From: an uncultured Actinotalea sp.
GTDB taxonomy: Bacteria > Actinomycetota > Actinomycetes > Actinomycetales > Cellulomonadaceae
Length of the DNA stretch: 7,441 bases
Direction: 5' to 3'
NCBI RefSeq assembly: GCF_946885855.1
Contig: NZ_CAMPHH010000167.1
Span: forward strand, 1-7,441
Below are positions 1 through 6,572 of the stretch, piece by piece; the first letter of the stretch is position 1; every line of letters begins with the position of its first letter. The notes below the pieces were generated by a model that was not told where the DNA came from, did not search any database, and saw nothing but the letters and a program-made list of their open reading frames with translations. A program made the position numbers and the translations under genes.

Positions 1-1198
1 CACGGAGACCGACCCGACCCCGCCGGCCGGCCCGGCCGCCGGGGGTGCGGGCTCGTCCGCCCCCACCCCCCGGCGCCGCACCGACCCCGAGGCCGTCGAC
101 CTCCTGCCCGGCCTGCTCGTCGCGACCCGGGACGGCGTCCTCGTCGCCGAGCAGCGCCGGGGCTCGGTCGTGCTCCAGGCCGTTCCCGCGGCCGACGGCG
201 GCACGACACGGGACCTCCTGGCCGGCCCGGTGGTCGTGACCGGGGCCGACGCGACGCCGGACGGCGCCGTGGTCGTGGCCGCCGCCGCCCGGCCGGACTC
301 GTCCGGCGACGTCCTCGTCCTGCACCCGGGCAGGGCCACCACCGAGGAGCCGCGCGTCCTCACCGACCTCTCGGCACCGCTGCGCGCCACCGGCCGCGTG
401 CGGATCCCGCAGGAGCTGACGGCCACGGCCCCTGACGGGTACCCGGTGCACGGCTGGGTGGCGACGCCGGACCCGGCCCGGTTCCCCGGCCCGCACCCGA
501 CGGTCCTGCTCATCCACGGCGGCCCCTACGCGCAGTACACGCACGCGCTCTTCGACGAGGTGCAGACCCTCACGGAGGCGGGCTACGGCGTCGTCCTCGG
601 CAACCCCCGGGGCTCCGCCGGGTACGGCGCAGCGCACGGCAGGGCCATCCGCGGCGCCTTCGGCACCGTCGACACCGACGACGTCCTCGCGCTGCTCGAC
701 CACGCCCTGGCCGACGCCTCGCTCGGGCTGGACGCCGAGCACGTCGGCGTCATGGGCGGCTCCTACGGCGGGTACCTCACCGCCTGGCTGACCACCCGGA
801 CCCACCGCTTCGCGGCCGCGATCGTCGAGCGCGGGTTCCTGGACCCCGTGAGCTTCACCGGGTCCGCGGACATCGGCTGGTTCTTCGGGCTGGAGTACCT
901 CGGCGACCCGGGGACCCCGGAGGGCGCGGCCGCCGTCGCGGCGCAGTCCCCCATGGCGCACGTCGACGCGGTCCGGACCCCGACGTTGGTGATCCACTCC
1001 GAGAACGACTGGCGCTGCCCGGTCGAGCAGGGCCAGCGCTGGTTCGTGGAGCTCAAGCGGCGCAGCGTCGAGGCGGAGCTGCTCCTGTTCCCCGGGGAGG
1101 GTCACGAGCTGACCCGGTCGGGCCGCCCGCGGCACCGGGTCCAGCGCTTCGAGCACGTCCTGGCCTGGTGGTCACGCCACCTTCCCGTCCCGTCCTGA
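1..1198 (+). CDS. S9-family (prolyl oligopeptidase type) serine peptidase, 5'-truncated
   Basis: The reading frame is open from base 2 to the TGA at 1196-1198, so the gene begins upstream of the window and about 398 C-terminal residues are visible. The last ~260 residues form the alpha/beta-hydrolase domain of S9 peptidases (dipeptidyl/acylaminoacyl peptidase type), which release short peptides or blocked N-terminal residues. Seen: an HGGP oxyanion motif (codons from 515), the nucleophile motif GGSYGG with Ser at 761-763, the probable catalytic Asp in HSENDWRCP (1007-1009), and the probable His in PGEGHE (1103-1105). All three triad residues are present and correctly ordered. The residues before the hydrolase domain should be the end of the family's beta-propeller; they include an early Pro/Ala/Gly-rich stretch. 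No membrane segment is seen in the visible part. Exact substrate is unknown. The next gene starts 21 bases later, so co-transcription is likely. Confidence 0.9.
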   Translation, partial: TETDPTPPAGPAAGGAGSSAPTPRRRTDPEAVDLLPGLLVATRDGVLVAEQRRGSVVLQAVPAADGGTTRDLLAGPVVVTGADATPDGAVVVAAAARPDSSGDVLVLHPGRATTEEPRVLTDLSAPLRATGRVRIPQELTATAPDGYPVHGWVATPDPARFPGPHPTVLLIHGGPYAQYTHALFDEVQTLTEAGYGVVLGNPRGSAGYGAAHGRAIRGAFGTVDTDDVLALLDHALADASLGLDAEHVGVMGGSYGGYLTAWLTTRTHRFAAAIVERGFLDPVSFTGSADIGWFFGLEYLGDPGTPEGAAAVAAQSPMAHVDAVRTPTLVIHSENDWRCPVEQGQRWFVELKRRSVEAELLLFPGEGHELTRSGRPRHRVQRFEHVLAWWSRHLPVPS

Positions 1199-1208
1199 TC
1201 CGCCTTCC

Positions 1209-1214
1209 AGGAGG
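1209..1214 (+). promoter_or_regulatory. Ribosome binding site for the PPOX-family gene
   Basis: A perfect AGGAGG lies 5 bases before a GTG codon at 1220. It fixes this GTG as the start of the small oxidoreductase gene, since no ATG in that frame is as well placed. Confidence 0.8.
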
Positions 1215-1219
1215 TCACC

Positions 1220-1633
1220 GTGCCCGTCCCCCCGCTGCCCGACCACGTCGCCGCGCTCCTCGCCAGGCCGAACCCCGCCGTCATGGCGACCGTGGCGCCC
1301 GACGGACTGCCCGTCACGGTCGCCACCTGGTACCTCGTCGAGGAGGACGGCACCGTCCTGCTCAACCTCGACGCGGCCCGGGCACGGCTGCGTCACCTGC
1401 GGACGGACCCCAGGGTCTCGCTCACCGCCCTGGCCGCCGACGACTGGTACACCCACGTCAGCGTCCGGGGGCACGTGACGTCGATCGCCGACGACCCGGA
1501 CCTGGTGGACATCGACCGGCTCTCCCGGCACTACACCGGGCGTCCGTACCCGGTGCGCGACCGGCAGCGGGTGAGCGTGCACGTGGCGGTCGAGCGGTGG
1601 CACGGCTGGGGGGCAGCCGCCCGCACGGAGTGA
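1220..1633 (+). CDS. PPOX-class (pyridoxamine 5'-phosphate oxidase fold) F420/flavin-dependent protein
   Basis: This 137-residue protein has the length and pattern of the split beta-barrel family that includes actinobacterial F420-dependent PPOX-class oxidoreductases (Rv1155-like). Seen: an N-terminal helix leading into NPAVMATVAPDGLPVTVATW (about residues 17-36), the usual first two strands; then a strand with VLLNLD and a basic helix RARLRHLRTDPRVSLTAL, the usual cofactor-phosphate-contacting region; then a WYTHVSVRGHV strand typical of the fold. The C-terminal end VERWHGWG also matches relatives. The cofactor (F420, FMN or other) and substrate cannot be settled from sequence. It starts at GTG behind a perfect Shine-Dalgarno and follows the S9 peptidase by 21 bases, so the two probably share a transcript. 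No functional link to the downstream dehydrogenase is evident. Confidence 0.85.
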   Translation: MPVPPLPDHVAALLARPNPAVMATVAPDGLPVTVATWYLVEEDGTVLLNLDAARARLRHLRTDPRVSLTALAADDWYTHVSVRGHVTSIADDPDLVDIDRLSRHYTGRPYPVRDRQRVSVHVAVERWHGWGAAARTE

Positions 1634-1703
1634 CCGGCCGCGTCGCCACCGTGCGATTGCGCCGCCGCACTGTGACGCACGACGCTCCGAGGTGTCCGCA
1701 TGG

Positions 1704-1733
1704 TGGGCAGAAGGTCCCTTGCGGCCGTAGGGT
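1704..1733 (+). promoter_or_regulatory. Candidate promoter of the bkd operon
   Basis: TGGGCA (1704-1709, 4 of 6 matches to TTGACA) is followed after 18 bases by TAGGGT (1728-1733), a -10 form common in actinobacteria. This would start a transcript near 1740 and give a leader of about 60 bases before the E1 alpha ATG. The rest of 1634-1801 shows no gene. It holds short inverted repeats: GTGCG/CGCAC (1651-1655/1666-1670), GGTG/CACC (1731-1734/1739-1742, touching the -10) and GGGCA/TGCCC (1745-1749/1754-1758). These could be regulator sites or chance in GC-rich DNA. No copy of the GTTAGT palindrome found before accD1 is seen here. The promoter call is inference from spacing and consensus only. 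Confidence 0.35.
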
Positions 1734-1801
1734 GACGACACCACGGGCAACGGTGCCCAAGCCTCACGAGGGCGCGGGCTCCGCCACACACGGAGCGAGA
1801 C

Positions 1802-3097
1802 ATGTTGCGTTCACACGTCCACCCGACCGCTGTGCACGAGCAGGACGACCCGGCGAGAACCGCCGAACCGTCCGGGCGTGCCGACGACCCCCACGGCGCC
1901 ACGGCGCCCCGGCAGCACGGCGCCACGGCGCCCCGGCAGCACGGTTCCCCGGAGTCCTCCCAGGACGCCTCCGCCGCCCTCGTCCAGCTGCTCGCGCCGG
2001 ACGGCACGCGCACCCCGGACCCCGACTACGAGGCCTGGGTCGACGACGTCGACGCCGGGCGCCTCGTCGACCTGTACGAGGACCTCGTCGTGGTCCGTCG
2101 GCTCGACGTCGAGGCGACCGCCCTGCAGCGCCAGGGCCAGCTCGGCCTGTGGCCGCCGCTGCTGGGCCAGGAGGCCGCCCAGGTCGGCTCCGCGCGCGTG
2201 CTGCGCACCGACGACTTCGTGTTCTCCAGCTACCGCGAGAATGCCGTCGCCTACTGCCGCGGCGTGGACCTCACGGACATGGTCAAGGTCTGGCGCGGCA
2301 CGGCGAACTCCGGCTGGGACCCGTTCGCGGTGGGGATGGCGACGCCGCAGATCATCATCGGCGCCCAGACGCTCCACGCGACCGGCTGGGCGATCGGCGC
2401 GGTCAAGGACGGCACCGACGCGGCCGCGGTCGCCTACTTCGGGGACGGCGCCACGAGCCAGGGCGACGTCAACGAGGCGATGGTCTTCGCGGCGAGCTTC
2501 CGCGCGCCGGTCGTCTTCTTCTGCCAGAACAACCAGTGGGCGATCTCCGAGCCGGTCGGCCTGCAGGCCGTGCGCCCCATCGCCGACCGTGCCCCCGGCT
2601 TCGGCATCCCCAGCGTCCGGGTCGACGGCAACGACGTGCTCGCCGTCATGGCGGTCACCCGCCAGGCCCTGGACCGCGCCCGGCGCGGCGACGGACCGAC
2701 GTTCGTCGAGGCCGTGACCTACCGGATGGGTCCGCACACGACGTCGGACGACCCGACCCGGTACGTCGACCCGGCCGACCGCGCGGAGTGGGCGGAGCGG
2801 GACCCGCTGCTCCGGGTGGAGCGCCTGCTGGAACGCGAGGGGCTCCTCGACGACCAGGTGTCGGCCCGCGTGAAGCACGCCGCGGACGCGGCGGCGCGCG
2901 GGATGCGCGCCGGCTGCCTGGGCCTGACGGCGCCGGAGCCGCTCAGCGTGTTCGACCACGTCTACGCGACGCCGTCGACGTGGCTCGAGCGCCAGCGCAG
3001 CCAGTACGCGGCATACCTCGCGATGTACGCCGACGACGGCGCTCCGGCCGGCGCGGCACCCGCCACCGGCGGGCCCGGCGAGGGAGGTGCCCGATGA
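1802..3097 (+). CDS. bkdA: Branched-chain 2-oxo acid dehydrogenase E1 component, alpha subunit
   Basis: This 431-residue protein is the thiamin-diphosphate-binding half of the E1 decarboxylase. With E1 beta it decarboxylates branched-chain 2-oxo acids and passes the acyl group to E2 lipoate in the cytosol. Seen: YRENAVAYCRGV (about 144-155), LHATGWAIGA (191-200), the ThDP/Mg motif from GDG (214-216) to NN (243-244), and the loop YRMGPHTTSDDPTRY (307-321), resembling the regulated loop of BCKDH E1 alpha. Residues 1-75 are a poorly conserved Pro/Ala/Gln-rich extension with two perfect 8-residue repeats (HGATAPRQ, 31-46). The ATG at 1802 has GGAG six bases upstream. The stop overlaps the E1 beta start (ATGA). 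Relatives are often labelled pyruvate dehydrogenase E1 alpha. I prefer BCKDH because of the E1 beta motifs and the neighbouring methylcrotonyl-CoA carboxylase type gene. Confidence 0.88.
   Translation: MLRSHVHPTAVHEQDDPARTAEPSGRADDPHGATAPRQHGATAPRQHGSPESSQDASAALVQLLAPDGTRTPDPDYEAWVDDVDAGRLVDLYEDLVVVRRLDVEATALQRQGQLGLWPPLLGQEAAQVGSARVLRTDDFVFSSYRENAVAYCRGVDLTDMVKVWRGTANSGWDPFAVGMATPQIIIGAQTLHATGWAIGAVKDGTDAAAVAYFGDGATSQGDVNEAMVFAASFRAPVVFFCQNNQWAISEPVGLQAVRPIADRAPGFGIPSVRVDGNDVLAVMAVTRQALDRARRGDGPTFVEAVTYRMGPHTTSDDPTRYVDPADRAEWAERDPLLRVERLLEREGLLDDQVSARVKHAADAAARGMRAGCLGLTAPEPLSVFDHVYATPSTWLERQRSQYAAYLAMYADDGAPAGAAPATGGPGEGGAR
1892..1944 (+). repeat. Perfect 24-bp tandem repeat inside E1 alpha
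   Basis: Two identical 24-base units (1892-1915 and 1916-1939) are followed by 5 bases of a third (1940-1944). The unit is exactly eight codons and in frame, each encoding HGATAPRQ. It lies in the non-conserved N-terminal extension of E1 alpha. Perfect identity including third positions suggests recent duplication by slippage or unequal recombination. Confidence 0.9.
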
Positions 3098-4209
3098 CGG
3101 CGCCCACCACCGACCGCGGTCCCGCCGCCACGGCCCCCGCCGCGACCCGCGAGGCCGCCGCGGCCGCCGCGACGGGACCCGCGGCGCCGTCGGACGCCGC
3201 TGCGACGTCGACGCTCACGCTCGCCGGCGCGCTCAACCTCGGCCTGCGCCACGCACTGGAGGACGACCCGTCCGTCGTCCTGCTCGGCGAGGACATCGGC
3301 ACCCTCGGCGGGGTCTTCCGCGTCACGGACGGCCTCCAGCGGGACTTCGGCGCCGACCGGGTCATGGACACGCCGCTCGCCGAGGCCGGGATCCTGGGCG
3401 TCGCCGTGGGGCTCTGCTACCGCGGCTACCGGCCGGTGGTCGAGATCCAGTTCGACGGGTTCGTCTACCCCGCCTTCGACCAGCTCGTCGCCCAGGTCGC
3501 GAAGCTCCGCTACCGGACCCAGGGCAGGGTGGCGATGCCGATCACCGTGCGCATCCCCTACGGCGGGGGCATCGGAGCGGTGGAGCACCACTCGGAGTCG
3601 CCCGAGGCGTACTTCGCGCACACCTCGGGGCTGCGGGTCGTGACCTGCTCGCACCCCCAGGACGCGTACACGCTGCTGCGCCAGTCGATCGCGTGCGACG
3701 ACCCGGTCGTCTTCCTCGAGCCGAAGCGCCGCTACTGGACCAAGGCGTCGGTCGACCCGACGCTCGACGCCGCCCCGCCCATGGAGACGGCGGCCGTCGT
3801 CCTCGAGGGCACGGACGTCACGCTGGTCACCTACGGCCCGCTCGTCGCGACGGCCCGGGACGCCGCCGTGGCGGCCGCCGACGACGGCGTCTCGGTCGAG
3901 GTCGTCGACCTGCGCTCGCTCTCCCCGATGGACCTCGCGACGGTCGAGGCGTCCGTACGCCGGACGGGCCGCCTCGTCATCACCCACGAGGCGCAGCAGC
4001 ACGGCGGCCTCGGGGCCGAGATCGCAGCGAGCATCACCGAGCGGTGCTTCGACCACCTCGAGGCGCCCCCCGTCCGGATCACCGGGTTCGACGTGCCCTA
4101 CCCGCCGGCCAAGCTGGAGGAGCACTTCCTGCCGGACCTGGACCGCATCCTCGACGGCGTGGACCGCGTCCTTGGCCGCCCGCACTCGCTGACCGGTTGG
4201 GAGGGCTGA
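3094..4209 (+). CDS. bkdB: Branched-chain 2-oxo acid dehydrogenase E1 component, beta subunit
   Basis: This 371-residue protein is the transketolase-like partner of E1 alpha that completes the thiamin diphosphate site. Seen: LLGEDIG (63-69), DTPLAEAGILGVAVG (92-106), EIQFDGFVYPAFDQ (117-130), HHSESPEAYFAH (165-176), the EPKRRYW stretch (209-215), and the C-terminal transketolase domain with THEAQQHGGLGAEI (297-310) and YPPAKLEE (336-343). The HSESPEAYFAH and EPKRRYW stretches resemble BCKDH E1 beta (HSQSPEAFFAH in animals) more than pyruvate dehydrogenase E1 beta. The frame stays open upstream to about 1168, but the ATG at 3094 is preferred: AGGGAGG ends six bases before it and it overlaps the E1 alpha stop as ATGA. 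Residues 1-38 are an Ala/Pro/Thr-rich tail before the conserved domain. The stop overlaps the E2 start by one base, so translation is likely coupled. Confidence 0.92.
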   Translation: MTAPTTDRGPAATAPAATREAAAAAATGPAAPSDAAATSTLTLAGALNLGLRHALEDDPSVVLLGEDIGTLGGVFRVTDGLQRDFGADRVMDTPLAEAGILGVAVGLCYRGYRPVVEIQFDGFVYPAFDQLVAQVAKLRYRTQGRVAMPITVRIPYGGGIGAVEHHSESPEAYFAHTSGLRVVTCSHPQDAYTLLRQSIACDDPVVFLEPKRRYWTKASVDPTLDAAPPMETAAVVLEGTDVTLVTYGPLVATARDAAVAAADDGVSVEVVDLRSLSPMDLATVEASVRRTGRLVITHEAQQHGGLGAEIAASITERCFDHLEAPPVRITGFDVPYPPAKLEEHFLPDLDRILDGVDRVLGRPHSLTGWEG

Positions 4210-5675
4210 TGGCCGTCGAGGAGTTCGCGATGCCGGACCTCGGTGAGGGGCTCACCGAGGCCGACCTCGTCTCGTGGCTGGTCGCCGAGGGCGACCCCGT
4301 CGAGCTCAACCAGACGATCGCCGAGGTGGAGACGGCGAAGGCGCTCGTCCAGGTGCCGTCGCCGTTCGCGGGCACGGTCGCCCGCCTGCACGTGCCGGAG
4401 GGCGAGACCGTCCCCGTCGGCACGACGATCCTGTCGGTCCGGACCTCGGTCGACGACGAGCAGCCGGCCGACGGCGAGCCGGCGGAGCAGGGCGGCACCG
4501 CGGCGGAGCAGGGAGCCGCCGCGGTGGCCGCCCGTGCTGACGGCGGCGCCGACGGCGACGGTCGGGCCGGTGAGGCGGGTCGGGCCGACGGGGCGCCGGA
4601 GCGCACCTCGGTGCTCGTGGGCTACGGGCCACCGGTCGAGGGCGGCAAGCGCCCTCGGCGCCGGGAGCGGGCCGCCTCGTGGTCCGCCCGGCACGGCGGG
4701 GCGGCGGGTCTCGCCGGTGGCCGCCGTCCCGGGGCGCCGACCCGGCCCGGCAGCGGCGCCCCCGGCGGCCCGTCGGAGGACCGCCCGCGCTGCTACCCGC
4801 CCGTCCGCAAGCTCGCGCACGACCTCGGCGTGGACCTCGCCGCCGTCGCGGGCACCGGTCCGGCCGGCCTGGTGACGCGGGAGGACGTCGTCGCGGCCTC
4901 CGCGCCCGCCGCCGTGCGGGGCGCCCTCGCGGACCGGGGAGCCACCACGACCGGTCTCCCGGCGGCGCAGGACGTGCGGGAGGAGCGGATCCCCGTCACG
5001 GGGGTGCGCAAGCACACGGCGGCCGCCATGGTGGCGAGCGCGTTCACCGCTCCGCACGCCACCGAGTTCCTCACCGTCGACGTCACGCCGACGACGGAGC
5101 TCCTGGCCCGCCTCGCCGCGGACCGCCGCCTCGCGGGGCACCGGATCGGGGTGCTCGCCCTCGTCGCGAAGGCCGTCACGGTGGCGCTGCGGCACCACCC
5201 GACGCTCAACGCGCACTGGGACGAGGACGCCGACGAGATCGTGCGGTTCCGGTACGTCAACCTCGGCATCGCGGCCGCGACGCCGCGCGGCCTCGTCGTC
5301 CCGAACCTCAAGGACGCGGACCGCCTGGACCTCGTCCAGCTCGCCGACGCGATCCGGGACCTCGCCGAGCGCGCCCGGGCGGGCACGACGTCGCCGTCGG
5401 ACCTGGCGGGTGGCACGTTCTCCATCACGAACATCGGGGTCTTCGGCATCGACGCCGGGACGCCGATCCTCGTGCCCGGGGAGGCGGCGATCCTCGCCAC
5501 GGGAGCGGTGCGGCGTCAGCCGTGGGAGCACCGGGGCGAGGTCGCGCTGCGGGACGTCATGACGCTCAGCCTCTCCTTCGATCATCGGCTGGTGGACGGG
5601 GAGCAGGCGTCCCGGTTCCTCCGGGACGTGGGCGACGTCCTCGCTGACCCGGCGCGCGTCCTGCTGCTCGCCTGA
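4209..5675 (+). CDS. bkdC: Branched-chain 2-oxo acid dehydrogenase E2 (dihydrolipoamide acyltransferase)
   Basis: This 488-residue protein is the structural core of the complex. Its lipoyl arm takes the acyl group from E1 and transfers it to CoA. Domains in order: one lipoyl domain (1-78) with DLGEGLTEA near the N-terminus and modifiable Lys44 in ETAKA; a long flexible linker (79-193) rich in Ala, Gly and Asp, holding the LVGYGPP motif (136-142) often seen before the binding domain in actinobacterial E2s, and a basic patch KRPRRRER (147-154); a peripheral-subunit-binding domain (about 194-230, PPVRKLAHDLGVDL) that docks E1 or E3; and the catalytic acyltransferase domain (about 256-488). The active site DHRLVDG gives His459 and Asp463, both intact. 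TGATG overlap with E1 beta gives stoichiometric coupling. There is one lipoyl domain, as usual for BCKDH E2. The partner E3 is not encoded in the window. Confidence 0.93.
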   Translation: MAVEEFAMPDLGEGLTEADLVSWLVAEGDPVELNQTIAEVETAKALVQVPSPFAGTVARLHVPEGETVPVGTTILSVRTSVDDEQPADGEPAEQGGTAAEQGAAAVAARADGGADGDGRAGEAGRADGAPERTSVLVGYGPPVEGGKRPRRRERAASWSARHGGAAGLAGGRRPGAPTRPGSGAPGGPSEDRPRCYPPVRKLAHDLGVDLAAVAGTGPAGLVTREDVVAASAPAAVRGALADRGATTTGLPAAQDVREERIPVTGVRKHTAAAMVASAFTAPHATEFLTVDVTPTTELLARLAADRRLAGHRIGVLALVAKAVTVALRHHPTLNAHWDEDADEIVRFRYVNLGIAAATPRGLVVPNLKDADRLDLVQLADAIRDLAERARAGTTSPSDLAGGTFSITNIGVFGIDAGTPILVPGEAAILATGAVRRQPWEHRGEVALRDVMTLSLSFDHRLVDGEQASRFLRDVGDVLADPARVLLLA

Positions 5676-5700
5676 GGGCCGCGGGGGCAGCAGGCGGCCG

Positions 5701-5771
5701 CGAGGTCGGTGGTTCCGGCACGAGGTCGGCGCTCAGGGGTGCCGACCTCGTGCCGTACAGCCGACCTCGTG
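5701..5771. repeat. Four-copy palindromic repeat cluster between convergent genes
   Basis: The core CGAGGTCGG occurs at 5701-5709 and 5721-5729, and its reverse complement at 5742-5750 and 5761-5769. Three of the copies extend to the 12-mer CACGAGGTCGGC or its complement (5719-5730, 5741-5752, 5760-5771). The two left copies face the two right copies almost symmetrically around 5735. This resembles a REP-like intergenic element. The inner pair forms the terminator-like hairpin listed separately. Confidence 0.85.
5716..5755. terminator. Strong hairpin, probable bidirectional terminator
   Basis: Perfect 15-base arms CGGCACGAGGTCGGC (5716-5730) and GCCGACCTCGTGCCG (5741-5755) flank a 10-base loop. 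It begins 41 bases after the E2 stop and 44 bases from the tetR stop on the other strand, as expected for a shared terminator between convergent genes. No T-run follows on either strand, which is common in actinobacterial hairpin terminators but weakens the call. Confidence 0.6.
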
Positions 5772-5798
5772 GCGGGACGCTCTCGTCGTCGGCTCCGG

Positions 5799-6557
5799 TC
5801 AGGCCGGCGCGCGGTACCCGAGTGCGGCGAGGGCCATCTCCTCGAGGAGGTCCGCGACCCGCTCGGGCGCCACCTCGCGGCCGCCCTGCCCCCGGACGCC
5901 CTGCCCTCGGCCGCCCTGCCCTCGGCCGCCGTGCCCCCGCACGCTGTACGGCGTCGAGTTCAGCAGGCCGAACATCGCCTGCGCGCGCAGCCGGAGCTCG
6001 GGCACGGGAGTTGCCGGCTGCAGGCGGCGCAGCACGTCGACCCACGCCTCGACGTAGGCGCGCTGCAGCCCGCGCACCGTCCGCCGGTCGGCCTCCGCCA
6101 GCGCGTCGAGGTCCCGGTCCTGCACCCGGATGACGTCCGGCTGCGCGAGCGCGAACGCCGTGTGGAACCGGACGAGCGCGACGAGTGCGGCGTCGTCGTC
6201 GGGCGTCTCCGCGACGACCGCCGCTCCCCCGGCGCGCAGCCGCTCGCTCGCGCCCACCAGGAGCGCGGCCAGCACCGCCTGCTTGCCGGGGAAGTGCTTG
6301 TAGATGGCCGGCCCGCTGATCCCGGCCGCGGCACCCAGGTCCTCCATCGAGACCCCGTCGAAGCCCCGCTGGGCGAAGAGCCGGGCGGCCTCCGCCAGGA
6401 GGACGGCGCGCCGGTCCGCCTTGGCCCGGCTGCGCGCGGTCACCCGCGCACCGGTTCCGTCGTCCTCCGCCACCACGGCGCCGGGCACCCCGTCGTGCCC
6501 CGCGGGCCTCTCGTCCACCGGCGTGTCCCTCTCGTCTGGACAGGTGTCGCGGATCAC
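5799..6557 (-). CDS. TetR-family transcriptional regulator with C-terminal Gly/Gln/Arg repeat
   Basis: This 252-residue protein has a TetR-type DNA-binding domain at about 48-98: a first helix with AVLLAEAARLFAQRGF, then the helix-turn-helix MEDLGAAAGISGPAIYKHFPGK (71-92) and AVLAALL. Residues 1-45 are an acidic, Pro-rich extension. The remaining helices form the ligand/dimer domain. That domain is interrupted by four pentapeptides, GHGGR GQGGR GQGVR GQGGR (208-227). With both additions the protein is longer than the usual ~200 residues. The start is GTG at 6557 with GAGAGGA seven bases upstream; a GTG at residue 39 is a weaker alternative. Divergent to an acyl-CoA carboxylase gene and convergent with the bkd operon, it is probably a repressor of branched-chain acyl-CoA catabolism, like mycobacterial BkaR (Rv2506). 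Orthology is inferred from context, not alignment. A CoA thioester or 2-oxo acid ligand is plausible but unproven. Confidence 0.88.
   Translation of the reverse strand: MIRDTCPDERDTPVDERPAGHDGVPGAVVAEDDGTGARVTARSRAKADRRAVLLAEAARLFAQRGFDGVSMEDLGAAAGISGPAIYKHFPGKQAVLAALLVGASERLRAGGAAVVAETPDDDAALVALVRFHTAFALAQPDVIRVQDRDLDALAEADRRTVRGLQRAYVEAWVDVLRRLQPATPVPELRLRAQAMFGLLNSTPYSVRGHGGRGQGGRGQGVRGQGGREVAPERVADLLEEMALAALGYRAPA
5877..5940 (-). repeat. 15-bp imperfect tandem repeat (four units) in tetR
   Basis: On the plus strand, units at 5881-5895, 5896-5910, 5911-5925 and 5926-5940 follow the pattern CCGCCCTGCCCTCGG with one to a few differences. Being 15 bases long, the unit keeps frame and encodes the four G-H/Q-G-G/V-R pentapeptides of the regulator (codons 5877-5936). 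Confidence 0.88.
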
Positions 6558-6565
6558 ACTAGCGT
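6537..6565 (+). promoter_or_regulatory. Candidate promoter of the carboxylase (accD1) operon
   Basis: TGGACA (6537-6542, 5 of 6 matches to TTGACA) is separated by 17 bases from TAGCGT (6560-6565, TANNNT type). Transcription would begin near 6572, giving a leader of about 46 bases before the accD1 ATG. The -35 lies inside the start of the divergent tetR coding region. This is the best promoter-like match I noted in the window, though it is predicted from consensus only. Confidence 0.55.
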
Positions 6566-6571
6566 CCTCTC
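6565..6571 (-). promoter_or_regulatory. Ribosome binding site for tetR
   Basis: On the minus strand GAGAGGA sits seven bases before the GTG at 6557. It supports the GTG start and the 252-residue form. An overlapping GTG two bases upstream is followed at once by TGA and cannot be used. Confidence 0.6.
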
Positions 6572-6572
6572 A

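Noticed and set aside
1168..3093. Open frame extending about 640 codons upstream of E1 beta
   Set aside because: It overlaps the PPOX gene and E1 alpha in another frame and translates to Arg/Pro/Ala-rich shadow sequence. The ATG at 3094 has a good ribosome site and overlaps the E1 alpha stop.
2962..5585. Long minus-strand open frames (407 and 495 codons) opposite E1 beta and E2
   Set aside because: They are antisense shadows produced by high GC. They are rich in Arg, Val, Asp and Gly, show no recognisable domain, and lie opposite clearly conserved genes.
1802..5675. The E1/E2 operon as a complete standalone complex including E3
   Set aside because: No dihydrolipoyl dehydrogenase is encoded in the window. 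E3 is commonly shared and encoded elsewhere.
5881..5940. Four 15-bp units as a CRISPR-like array
   Set aside because: The units are directly adjacent with no spacers, are shorter than CRISPR repeats, and encode an in-frame peptide repeat.
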